Positions 11,205 to 20,960 of a stretch of 64,000 nucleotides of DNA are shown piece by piece; within the stretch, counting starts at the first letter, position 1, and the number at the start of each line of letters is the position of its first letter. A program made the translations under genes and the position numbers. The stretch lies in contig OX422214.1 in assembly GCA_949130495.1 (NCBI GenBank), positions 3,084,046 to 3,148,045 on the forward strand. Reading direction: 5' to 3'. The notes beneath the pieces were generated by a model. It was given only the letters and a program-made list of their open reading frames with translations, searched no databases and was not told where the DNA came from. The stretch comes from Sambucus nigra. Its lineage: Eukaryota > Streptophyta > Magnoliopsida > Dipsacales > Adoxaceae.

Positions 11205-12281
11205 CTACTGATAATATTTTCGTAGATGCTCTGCATTCCATGCATTCTTGAATTCTTCTCCTTCCAAGGTTTCAATCCTGTATGTCCCTGGACGAACAAC
11301 TTCTGTCACTTTGTAGGGTCCGTGCCAGTTGGCTTCTAGTTTATTATGCTTTTGAATGACTTTCTTCAGCACATAATCCCCTTCCTTCAAATCACATTTC
11401 TTAACTCTTTTATTGTAGAGCGAAGCTGTTCATTGTTGATACGCGGCATTCCTGATAGCTTCTTCTCCTCTTACCTCTTCTAGCATATCTAGGCCTAACC
11501 TTCGCATTAAATCACTGACAGGAGAATTGAAATTAAGTACCCTATGTGTAGGTAGACCTAATTCAACAGGTATAACTGCTTCACTTCCAAATTCCAGCAT
11601 GTATGGGGACTCTCCAGTTGTAGTTCGTGGTGTGGTGCAATAGGCCCAAAGCACAGACTGTAGCTCGTTAATCCAATTTGCCTTTGCGTCATCCAGTCAT
11701 TTTTTCAAACCATTTAGCAGCGTTATGTTTGTCACTTCAGTTTTCCCATTGCTCTGGGGATGGCCTGGTGCAGAATGGACCTTCAGTACATTGGATAGTT
11801 GATAATATGTAGCAAACTCCTCGTTATCAAACTGGGTTCCATGGTCAGTAATGAATGCATGTGGGAGGCCCTATCTGCAAATTATATTTTTCTAAATAAA
11901 TTGATGGACTTTGCTATATGTCATATCAATGAGAGGCTCAACTTCCACCCATTTAGTAAAATAATCCACTGCGACCACTAAGTATTTGAATCTTCCCTTA
12001 GTCGTTGGTAGTGGTCCGACCAAATCTATTCCCCATATAGCGAATGGACAAGGAGATGTTATGGGTGTTAACAATGCCTGAGGAGTTCTTCGGATGGACG
12101 AGAAGCGTTGGCATTTGCCGCACTTCTTAGCATAAGCTAAGCAATCAGCTCTCATCGCGGGCCAATAGTACCCCTACGTGGTTATTCTTCGTAAGAGCGT
12201 CCGACCAGCTATATGGGCTCCACAAGACCCTTCGTGAACCTCTTCGATAAAGTCTTTAACTTCGGAGGGATGAACACATCT
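11205..12281 (-). pseudogene. Tat1 pol: integrase
   Basis: Zinc-binding end near 12155 with CLAYAKKCGKCQRF, catalytic core with GIDLVGPL, VDYFTKWVEVEPL, then (after stops) TDHGTQF and NGKTEVTN, so the D-D-E residues are all visible. The C-terminal part has LWAYCTTPRTTTGESPY, YMLEFGSEAVIPVE, then GDYVLKKV and HGPYKVTEVVRPGTYRIE. The end at 11205-11207 is the natural stop after LRKYYQ. All blocks lie in one frame with stops between 11390 and 11430 and between 11654 and 11892. Role: insertion of the cDNA into the host genome. Confidence 0.9.
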
Positions 12282-12870
12282 TTATAGCGTTGCTATAACT
12301 CCTCGTCTATATAAAATACCATTGGTTAATACATAACGAGCAGCTTTGAACTTCAATTTCTTTGCTGCGAGTTTATCAATTGGCAGAGTTCCCTCTTCAA
12401 TATAGGCCCTGATGGGATCCATCCAAGATGGTCCCAAATCAAGCGCAATGAAGTTTATGATAAGATCTTCGTCTATGCTTCGACCAACTAGAATCTCTAT
12501 TGGGATTGTTCTTCGTAGCTCGGTGAGGGTGGCTGATTCTAGTCGTGCTAGGGCGTCTGCTCTTGCATTCTCCAATCTTGGTACTCAGACCAGCTGAACA
12601 ACAATAAAACTCGATACCAACTCCATTTCTTTTGCATGGTACTTGATCATTAATTCTCCTTTTGCTGCGTACACTCCAAGAACCTGATTTACAATTAACT
12701 GCGAATCGCTGAATACAACAACCTGCCCTGCCTTCATCGTTCGGGCTATACTTAAACCTACATCAATCTCATCTGAACTTTTCAAAATAATCCCTGTTCC
12801 ACTGCCTGCAGTTTACGAAGATCCATCCACATACAAATTCCATATGGGTAACTTATTATTGAAATTTTCA
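12282..12870 (-). pseudogene. Tat1 pol: second (archaeal-type) RNase H with an internal deletion
   Basis: Starts with a YVDGSS block near 12810-12830 (followed by a stop), then SGTGIIL, and jumps from SSDEID directly to GLSIARTMKAGQVVVFSDSQ. In Tat2 the matching interval holds about 25 more residues, including NNESEYEVL with the second acidic catalytic residue. That segment is missing here. The third acidic residue (FSDSQLIVNQ) is kept. Downstream, ENARADALARLESAT and RRTIPIEILV lead to the integrase linker. The second RNase H is typical of Tat elements. This copy could not be catalytically complete even without its stops. Confidence 0.8.
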
Positions 12871-12929
12871 TCAGAGAGGGTTCCTCGGTGGAATATCTGG
12901 TACTTCTTCTCCTCCTCTTCTAGCTCTCC

Positions 12930-13472
12930 TCATTGCTCATCATTCACATTTCCCTGCTCGACTGACATTTCTTGTCGCTGGCCTGCCGACGTAAGTTGGT
13001 CAGGGTTTTCATTTGATGATCCTGTAACATTCACAAGTTGATCGGTTTTTAAATCCCGTTCTTCGGCGGCATTTTCTTGAGTAAACTCTGCGATAAAGTC
13101 CGCTACTGCTTGCCCTTGGAGCGACGACCTAGGCTCATAGATTATGTCATATTCATCGAGCTCCACTGCCCAGTACATCAATCTTCCCGATTTCTACGGT
13201 TTATGCAAAGCTTGCCTTAATGGCATATTAGTGTACACAACTATATTATGGGCTTGGAAGTATGGTCTTATTCTTCTGCTGGCTTCAATTAGCGCTAACG
13301 CCAACTTTTCCAACCTTGGATATCTGATTTCTGCTCCTCGGAAAGCTTTGCTAGTGTAGTAGACTGGTTTCTGCACTCCACCTTCTATTCTTATCAACGC
13401 CGAGCTAACTGCGTTCTCTGAAACTTCCAGATACAAGTACAATCTCTCTCCCATTACTGGTCTAGATAGCAA
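12930..13472 (-). pseudogene. Tat1 pol: first RNase H (Ty3 type) and connection
   Basis: Blocks LYLYLEVSENAVSSALI, VYYTSKAFRGAE, YPRLEKLALALIEASRRI and VVYTNMPLRQAL, then after a stop AVELDEYDIIYEPRSS and AVADFIAEF. Relatives generally have Asp where this copy has Asn in YTNMP; Tat2 has His there. This fits the idea that the first RNase H is relaxed in a lineage that gained a second one, which is inference. Confidence 0.85.
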
Positions 13473-14534
13473 GGGAGGTGTTCCTAGGTACTTCTTCAGC
13501 TCTTAAAAGGCCTTCTCACATTCAACATTCCACTCAAATGTTTTTCGGAGTGTTTTGAAGAATGGGAGACATCTATTTGTTGCTCGTGACACAAATCTGT
13601 TGAGTACTGCTACTCACCCTGTGAGACTTTGCACCTCCTTTTTTGTGGTTGGAGATCTTAGCTCTAATAAAGCCTTGATCTTCTCAGGATTTGCTTCAAT
13701 TCCACGTTGGTTGATAATATATCCGAGGAACATTCCTTCTCGTACTCCGAATATGCACTTATTGGGATTCAACTTCATTTGATATTTCTCTAGTTGATCA
13801 AAGGTCTGACCTAGGTCAACTAGATGATCAGCAGCTTGCTTGCTCTTTGTTAGCATATCATCAACATACACATTTATATTATGACCTATCTGTTCTGCAA
13901 ACACCTTATTCATCAGCCTCTGATACGTCACACCTGCATTTTTAAGACCGAAAGGCATAACATTATAGCAATAAGTTCCCCTTGGGGTGATAAAATAGGT
14001 ACTCTCCCTGTCTTCGGGTTTCATTTTGATCTGGTTGTAACTAGAATAAGCATCCATGAAACTCAACAATTCGTATCCCAAGGTAGCATCCACCAACTGA
14101 TCGATTTGAGGTAAAGGAAAATGATCCTTTGGGCAGGCTTTATTAAGATCAGTGAAATCCACACACAACCTCCACTTGTTGTTTTTCTTCTTCACCATTA
14201 CCATATTTGCTAGCCAATCAGGATATTTGACATCTTAAATAAAAGAGGCTTTTTGCAGTTTCTCTACTTCTTCTTGTGTGGCTTAGTTCTTCTCGGGACT
14301 GAATACCCTTCGTCATTGCTTCACTTGCTTGATTTCCTTATTCACATTGAGCTCGTGACACAAGAAATTTGGGCCTATCCATGATATATCTTCGTGACTC
14401 CATGTAAAAGTCTGCTTTTTTCCTCTTAGAAATGCTATCAGCTCTTGCTTTATTAATACATCCAGTGACGCACCGATTTGAGTTGTTCGTTCTGGATGCT
14501 CTTCGTCCAGAATGATATTTTCAGTAGCCTCCAT
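13473..14534 (-). pseudogene. Tat1 pol: reverse transcriptase
   Basis: From 14534 down in one frame with stops near 14313 and 13614. Blocks: ENIILDEEHPERTTQIGAS, FTWSHEDISWIGP (upstream of RT), then MVMVKKKNNKWRLCVDFTD, KACPKDHFPLPQIDQLVD, SFMDAYSSYNQIKM, YNVMPFGLKNAGVTYQRLMN, catalytic NVYVDDMLTKS and FLGYIINQRGIEANPEKI. The catalytic Asp residues are intact. From 13613 to 13473 the thumb continues in the same frame up to RNase H. Confidence 0.92.
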
Positions 14535-14820
14535 GACCTGGCCCTTATCGAGCTGAGACTCATCTCTTGGGTCTAAAGTCTCAATCTCCGCATCTTCTAT
14601 CTCATCTACCTGATAAGTAGTAGTCTTTTTCCTGGATTCTTCACGCTATTCTTGCTACTTTTTGGTCACCCTTCACCACTCCTACTCCAAAGTTGGTTGG
14701 GAATTTTAAACATTGATGTATAGTAGATGGTACTTCTTTGAACTTTTTCAAACCTACCCTACCCATGATGATATTGTAAGCTGATTGGACATTTTTATCC
14801 ATCATGAAAAAACGAACTCT

Positions 14821-15126
14821 TTATTTTCGACAAGCAGGCCATGTACCCATGAATATATCCAACTTGATCGTCCTAAGTGGAAGAACTTTCTCGCCAGTAA
14901 AACCGAGGAGGGGCCTATGATATGGCTCCAACTGGGATAGCTTTAGATTCAAACTGTCAAAACATGGGTAGAATATGATATCAGCCGAGCTACCATTATC
15001 CACTAATACTCGTGAAATCATTACTTCCTTCATTCTCATTTTGATCACCAATGGGTCATCATGAGGATATAGCACACCTGCGAGGTCGTTCTTAGAGAAA
15101 CCAATGACCAGTTTATCTTTGTTCAC
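14821..15126 (-). pseudogene. Tat1 aspartic protease
   Basis: RVLVDNGSSADIIF is the active site, with DNGSS in place of the retroviral DTG, as is usual for Tat elements. GFTGEKVLPLRTIKLDI follows. The remaining protease sequence between 14820 and 14535 is frameshifted relative to pol. It matches the Tat2 protease at 23067, where the active-site Asp is lost. Confidence 0.85.
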
Positions 15127-15207
15127 CTTCCTCGGGCGATCATCTTTAGCTAGATTTATTCGTTGGATGTACGAACAAGCTTGAGCCTTATTGGGGTAAG
15201 CTTTCCT

Positions 15208-17017
15208 CTATGTAGTAAGGTCCCCACCTCCTGCATCTCCACATGTAATAACATTACAATCAAATGATCCGAAATGAATTGAAAATACCTCACGTTCTGG
15301 TTGTCTCGGTCTTTTGTGGAGGTCGGGGTTATCTTCTGGATCATCTTCATGATCCCTTTTCTTGTCATCTTTTTCCCAAAGAGGAGATTTAGACCTTTGC
15401 CTTCCTCGTTCATTGGTTCGACCACCGTTTTGACGATCAACATACTTGGCCAATTTTCCTCGTCTAATGAGTGCTTGAATTTCATTCTGAAGAGATATGC
15501 AACGCTTGGTCGTGTGACCGTGATCTTTGTGGAATTCATAATATTTGGACTTGTCTCTCTTATCAGGATCTGCCTTCATTTTTGTTGGCCAGGCTAGCTC
15601 CTTGTTGTTCTTGATCTCTTCCAGAATGTGATTTATATCCACCTTCAAAGGAGTATATTTTCCGTATTTCTTTATCTGTTCCAACGCTTATTTACCCTTT
15701 GATTGCCTGTTACCACCATTATTCTTTTGATCTTTCTTTTCGATTTTACCCTCTTCTACCTTAGTCTCCTTAGTGTCTGCGTTCTTCTTCGCAGCCATGG
15801 CTTCCTCTACATTCATGATTTTTGCTGCTTTTGCCATCAATTCTTCCATGGTCCTGGGTGGATCTTTGGCTAAAGTGTAGTACAATTTATTGGGCAACAG
15901 TCCACTTATCAAAGAAGTAATTGTAGTTTTCTCCTCATAATTAATTACTTCTAGTTTCTCGTTATTGAAACGAGTAATATAATCCTTGGTGCTTTCACCT
16001 GTCTTTTGTCTAACGCTTAGCAAATGTGCTACTCATTTGACTGGCTTTGCTCCAAAAAAAAAATTCTAATAAAGAGTTTGGCTAGCTGTAAGAAGGTTGC
16101 AATTTTCCCCCGAGGAAGTTATTGTACCACATCTGGGAAGATCTGGTAAGAGTTCCTGAAAATTCCCTGCATCGCATCTCGTCTGGAACAACATAGATAT
16201 CAGCAGCTGCTTGGTATTGTTCTATATGGATAACAAGATCAGTATGTCCATCGTATTTTGGTGTTACTACTGGGGCTTTGAATTTTGACGATGTGGGAAT
16301 GTCCACAATCTCTTGTATGAATGGTTTTCCTCAGACAAAAGTCCTTTGTAGAGGATTTCTGGTTTTAGCCATCTCCCCTAATCTATCCTCCAACCTTTGA
16401 ATTGAGCCCTTCCATGCATCATTTCCTTCCTTGATCCTATTGGTTCGAGCAACTGATCATGTTGAATCTGCCTCTTGGGATCTTTCATGATGAGAAGCTG
16501 GTCGTGATTGGGCAGAGCCTTCCCTTAAATCAGATGGTCTTTGAGAGCTCCTCGACACAATCCTAGGGGGACTTCTATTCCTCCTAGGACCCAGACGATC
16601 AAAAGGAGAGACTGTACTCAACCTTTCAAGAGCACTTGTCCTCTCTGGAAATAGAGTGATGTTTTGTTGAGTGGCTATAGCTCGTACTGAGGAAGTCCGC
16701 CCAGGCTGATAAGAAGGATCATTAGATCTCTCAATACGATATGAATCGGTGCGTCTTGACTGAGATTCCTTTGGGAATAACGTTCGCCTAGTTCACGAAG
16801 AGAGTAAACGAGTATTTCTCTGAACACTTTGTTGTCCTGATTGGGCTGGCACTCCGCCTTGAACAGTTTGTATGAGTTGATGCATGGTTTCTTGCATGGC
16901 CGTTTGCCCTTGAGCCAAATTACCCATTATACCAGCCAGATCTGAAAAATTTGGGGGAGCCGAAGGATTCGGGGGAATCCCAGTGTTTTGATTACTGGAT
17001 TTCGGATTATCAGCCAT
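15208..17017 (-). pseudogene. Tat1 gag
   Basis: Start Met at 17017 (MADNPKSSNQNTG), aligned with the Tat3 gag start. Blocks: MQETMHQLIQTVQGG, TSSKFKAPVVTPKYDG, HIEQYQAAADIYVVPDEM, SGTLTRSSQMWYNNF, RFNNEKLEVINYEEKTTI, LLPNKLYYTLAKDPPRTMEE and DKSKYYEFHKDHGHTTKRC, the last a zinc-finger-like block with Tyr where relatives have the first Cys. Stops occur at 16793 and 15688. A frameshift near 16050-16065 coincides with a run of ten A (16054-16063), suggesting slippage. It would form the capsid; strongly charged C-terminus. Confidence 0.88.
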
Positions 17018-17060
17018 TGATGATGAGTTATTTTGGTGAGAAACGCTAATTACAGTCATT

Positions 17061-17077
17061 TCCCACAGACGGTGCCA
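17061..17077 (-). other. Tat1 primer-binding site
   Basis: The minus strand reads TGGCACCGTCTGTGGGA, three bases from the LTR. It differs at one position (A for G) from the TGGCGCCGTCTGTGGGA of Tat2 and Tat3. This sequence is characteristic of the Tat/Ogre group; tRNA-Arg is usually named as the primer, which I recall but cannot check. Confidence 0.85.
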
Positions 17078-17080
17078 ATC

Positions 17081-17635
17081 TGTTGATGCAAAAAACTAGA
17101 TTCAATCTAATTATTTTAATCACAGAGTTGATGTAAAAAACTAGATTCGATCTAATTATTTTAATCACAGATAAAAATGAATAAGTAAATAAGACAACAA
17201 ATTTTTAAAGTGGTTTAGCCTTAATAAAATGGCCTACGTCCACTATTTTTGTATTGCTGATTGCTTGCCAAGAATTCTCGATAAGTGATTTACCAAGAAA
17301 TGCCGAGTCCCCTTATTATGAGGATGTTACAATGTATTTATAGCCTTGAGGCTGTACATATGAAATAATGATGCGTTGTTTTCTTGCAGCCGGATACATC
17401 TGTATAGTAATAAATGCACATTTAATGCGTAGTTGTCTTTCTGGTATACTTGACGCGTACCGCCTCAAGTATTTTAGTTGCTCAGACCGCCTTGAGTTGC
17501 TTGGACCGCTTGAGTTGCTCGGCTCTCTTGAGTTGCTCGGACCTTCTTCGTTCAAAGTCTTCGTATCCACCATGTAAATGGACACGTGTCTTTATATGAT
17601 TGATCCATGTCAGCAGATTAAATTTGGTATCAACA
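17081..17635 (-). repeat. Tat1 5' LTR with a duplicated 45-bp end
   Basis: Matches the 3' LTR at 5714-6259. Its inner end is present twice: 17081-17125 and 17126-17170 are near-identical, both beginning with GTTGATG and AAAAAACTAGATTC. The TATA box reads CTATAAATA on the minus strand at 17335-17343. A palindromic G-box-like GACACGTGTC is at 17581-17590. The roughly 19-bp GTTGCTCGGACC-type repeat has about four units at 17460-17545. Confidence 0.9.
17335..17343 (-). promoter_or_regulatory. Tat1 5' LTR TATA box
   Basis: CTATAAATA on the minus strand, preceded by CTCAAGG. The same block sits in the 3' LTR (5923-5931) and in the Tat3 LTR (62258-62266), so it is conserved across copies and is the best candidate core promoter of the family. 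Confidence 0.65.
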
Positions 17636-17640
17636 CATGG
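17636..17640. repeat. Target-site duplication of Tat1, right copy (CATGG)
   Basis: Exact match to 5709-5713. Together they date the Tat1 insertion after element A. Confidence 0.9.
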
Positions 17641-17820
17641 TATCATCAATCATAAGCTTGATTAACATCTAATATAAACCACATATATATCACATAAGCA
17701 TGCATCCCCTAAACATGATAATTAACATGTTTAACACACATAACCAATTTATAAATAATAAGAAATAACTTATACTTAATCATGTAATTAAAATTACTAA
17801 TCATGTTTTAGGGCCTTACA
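17641..17820 (-). repeat. Element A 5' LTR, outer part
   Basis: This 180-bp piece continues the LTR interrupted at 5713. On the minus strand it begins TGTAAGGCCCTAAAACATG, a typical plant LTR start. Removing Tat1 and one CATGG copy rejoins the LTR. Confidence 0.7.
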
Positions 17821-19871
17821 ATAGCATTCGGTATCATAGTTGTACCTCACCATTTATGTCACAGTTTGGGGGTGAGTCAACTATGTTGGATTTGATCACA
17901 AGTCCACTTGGGTACGTTTGCTCTATATCGAGCTAAACTTGTGAAGTCGAAGCCCATAATACGTCTCTTGACATATTATTTCTTAGGGATCCATCCATCG
18001 CCAGTCCAAACTCTCTGACTTTTACCTCTACATCCATAGTAACGGATGTTTAAAACATGACATATTTAGCACTACACCCCCAATTTAGTCTGAAGGAAAA
18101 TACCTTACGGCTAGTGATCACCCGAACATGATAAAGTTATATGCCAACATTAGATACCTTTGGGTCCACTCCCATTCTGACCTTCCATACACCTCATCCC
18201 CCTGCTCCAAGATAAGTTCTATACTTTCACACACATCACATTGGAGCACATGTAAGATTGAACTACTTAGGCTTTGATCCTAGGTCCCCTTGGATATGTA
18301 GGCACAATATCGAGTCCTTAACATGAGATCGAGCCTTGACCACATGTCTCTTGATATATTGTCTCCAATGAGATTCACCCATCTCATACCATTCATCCAC
18401 TACATCTTCATAAAACAAATCGAGATATAAAACTATATCAAGGCTTGATATCACAAATATACATATACAGATGCTTAAATGCATATATTAATTATAAGAC
18501 TGAACTACGTAGTCTTTGGCCCTAATTCTTCTTGGGTACGTAGGTGCAATACCGAGTCCTTCTCGTAATCTCTAGACTCGACAATATATCCCTTGATATA
18601 TTGTTTCTAACTAGATGCTTCGATATCTCATCATTTATCTTTATCCAATTCAAAAGAGATATCAAACTATCTAAAGCCAAGCTCTCTCACACAATTATAT
18701 ATATATTGATTGCCACGTGTTATACTAGCCGAGCTTCCTCTCACCCTCACGTACAATAAACGAATATCTTTTATATACATATAAGCACATATCCATACAT
18801 TAATCTTGTCTACCTGTATCAGTTCGGGTGTCGTTTAATACCTCTCACTGATACCATTTTCCAACATATTAATATACTTACATATTTAAGGGACCTTCAC
18901 GCTAAGGTCTCTAAGCATGCTTTAACATAACTAAAAGTAATCAACTAATGTAACGAGCAATAATAATCATATAATTAAGGAAGCATACATGACAATAGGG
19001 GTTCCTAACACCTTCCCCACTCGTAACCCAGTTCCTGAACCCGCACAATAAGCATCTCTAGACCAACCGCAGACTTTAAAACATGCTTTAGGATTAGCCC
19101 GAAAGGGCTAACTCAAACCTTTTTGTTTATTTTATATAAAACAAACTGGTGAACCTGAACAAACTGACATAACCGAAAAAAATAACTTGGACATGATGTT
19201 TAACTACAACTAGGGGCAAGTCATCGATCCTAGACCTCAAATTGATAACCCGACCTCGGGACGAAGCAAAGTAACGGGATACAAGCACCCTCGCATCCAC
19301 CATTACTAATGTTCTTCCCCCCGAGCACAACGCCTTTGCTCAACCCAGGGCTCGCAATGCCATAATTAATCAACCTAATACTGGGATACGGTAATGGGAA
19401 TTTATTATCTTTTTTTATTTTGGTATGATCATATATATTGGAGTTTTATGTAATGGATTGAGGAACTTTGAATAAATTGAGTTATTGAATTTGATAAAAA
19501 AAATATCATTCGTAGTTGTTGTTTCTTCCAAAAGATCCTCATTGCACTAATTGAGAAATTTAAATTTTACATGGTGCACTAGTAAAATATATATTAGAAC
19601 TCCCTGGACGTGTTCATAGTTCCTCGGATGTACAATGATTTAATAATTGTATGTAAGAATGCATTTCTTCAAGCCTTTCAATTATTTTATATTTGTGAGT
19701 ATATATGTTTGATCGATATACACATGAACATATGTAAAATTTTCAAATAAGAAATAATTTGGTTGTTATAGACAAAGTGTATAAAAATTAATTCCCTAGA
19801 GATTATATATCCTATAACCTTTGCATTAATTAGAGAATTAGTTTAGTACTTTTTGAAGATCCTTGGGAATA
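17821..19871. repeat. Old degenerate repeat region, probably a decayed LTR element
   Basis: No coding frame. Three diverged copies of a block lie near 17887-17990, 18255-18375 and 18500-18615. Each has a variant of TTGGGTACGTAGGTGCAATA, then GAGTC or GAGC, then a version of CTCTTGATATATTGTTTC. A primer-site-like TGGTATCAGTG on the minus strand is at 18847-18857 next to CCAACAT, compatible with a ruined LTR-element edge. Near 18995-19035 and 19310-19345 are CACCTTCCCCACTCGTAACC and CCCCCCGAGCACAACGCC, of a kind I associate with old plant gypsy repeats. 19386-19871 looks like plain AT-rich DNA. Confidence 0.35.
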
Positions 19872-19962
19872 TGTTGAATTTTGTATGGTTGAGGCCCAGG
19901 ATGAGTCCAATGACCATAGGCCCATTATAGGAAGGATCGGCCAGGATGATCCCTCAGCCAAG

Positions 19963-20112
19963 ATCAGACGACCCTTCAAGGGGCTGACCCCTCATCAGGC
20001 CGAGTCGACCCTTCAAAGGGTCGACCCCTCATCATGGATCAGACGAACCTTTAAGGGGCCGACCCCTCATCAGGCCCAAACGACCCTTCGTGGGGACGAC
20101 CCTTCATCATGG
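19963..20112. repeat. Two 75-bp tandem repeats in the Tat2 LTR
   Basis: 19963-20037 and 20038-20112 both start ATCAGACGA and end CATCATGG. Within them, CGACCC(T/C)TCA-type sub-repeats recur about every 35 bp, pairing AAGGGGCTGACCCCT-type near-palindromes. Confidence 0.85.
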
Positions 20113-20667
20113 TCTGGGATGACCCTATGAGGGTACGACAATATGAGGCCCAAACTAGGCCAGATTCGCTGCCAGCAGGAACATTGCCCTCGACCTTACA
20201 TCATAGGCTGAGGGTGACATCATCACGGTGCATGATTTGGGAGACGCGTGAAATAGTGCGCGTGGGACTCCTATGGCGTGTGAACAAGATCGTTATAATA
20301 ATATCATCCCCTCACGTGAGGGAATATTATGTCATAATTAATTATAAGTGGCACATCCAGGTGTCAGCACGGGATTGGCTATATCATCATCCACATGCAC
20401 CATGCATGCTTGAAGGTTGCACTAAACCCCCCAAGCCCTATGTATACTTGTCACCTTCAACCCTGTAAAGGGATCGATAATTGTAACCCTAGCTAAAACT
20501 CTGCTTGTACACATAGTAGAGAGAGAGTGGGAGCTTATGTGCATTGTATCCAAGGCCATTAGTGCCCATATTTAGTGAATCACACACTCACAGTGGATGT
20601 AGGCCTAACTGGTTGAACCACTATACATCATTTTCTCATTCCTCTTATACTCATCCCCTTCTATACA

Positions 20668-20668
<1 letters not shown>

Positions 20669-20707
<39 letters not shown>
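20669..20707. repeat. (TA)n microsatellite
   Basis: About 19 TA units inside the Tat2 LTR. Confidence 0.9.
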
Positions 20708-20708
<1 letters not shown>

Positions 20709-20778
20709 CTGCCATTGTTATTACTGTTTGAGCTCATCATCACTTATCTGGTGGTGCTGAATCTTAGCATCATCAGTT

Positions 20779-20795
20779 TGGCGCCGTCTGTGGGA
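20779..20795 (+). other. Tat2 primer-binding site
   Basis: TGGCGCCGTCTGTGGGA, identical to Tat3 and one base from Tat1. Confidence 0.88.
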
Positions 20796-20960
20796 ACGAG
20801 AAGATATCTCTTCCTTTATACATCTTGACCTCACCGGAGACTCTGGTGGTGAAACAGTTCTCCCCCTTCGTGTGGAGCTGTTTCACCATTAAAAGAGGTC
20901 TATTAAGGTTCTCAATCTCACCAGTCTTTTCTTCAATTAAGCTCTTTATAGCTAAAACAT

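Larger units (their letters stand above)
5714..17635 (-). mobile_element. Tat1: complete Tat-lineage Ty3/gypsy retrotransposon with an antisense gene
   Basis: An 11.9 kb element bounded by LTRs (5714-6259 and 17081-17635) and CATGG duplications. On the minus strand the order is 5' LTR, primer site TGGCACCGTCTGTGGGA, gag, protease (VDNGSS), RT (YVDDM), RNase H, a second archaeal-type RNase H, integrase, a hairpin minisatellite, then a region with genes on the opposite strand, then the 3' LTR. The dual RNase H and the extra antisense reading frame before the 3' LTR are established hallmarks of the plant Tat/Retand/Ogre lineage. All reading frames carry stops or shifts. Confidence 0.92.
1..17820 (-). 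mobile_element. Element A: chromovirus-like Ty3/gypsy retrotransposon, left-truncated by the window and split by Tat1
   Basis: On the minus strand the order is LTR (17820 down to 3410), primer site, gag with zinc knuckles, protease, reverse transcriptase, RNase H. Integrase and the 3' LTR lie off the left edge. The gag-PR-RT single-frame layout, the Met-tRNA primer site and the DPGST protease motif fit plant chromoviruses (Tekay-like), which is inference from motifs. The 5' LTR is interrupted at 5714-17635 by Tat1. Several in-frame stops and two frameshifts show that this copy is dead. Confidence 0.85.
19872..20775 (+). repeat. Tat2 5' LTR
   Basis: About 904 bp from TGTTGAATTTTG to GCATCATCA, ending 3 bases before the primer site. 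Only one copy is present, so the left limit is set by the TG and is tentative. It contains two 75-bp tandem repeats, a TATA-like CTATGTATAC near 20438-20447, and a TA microsatellite. Confidence 0.65.
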
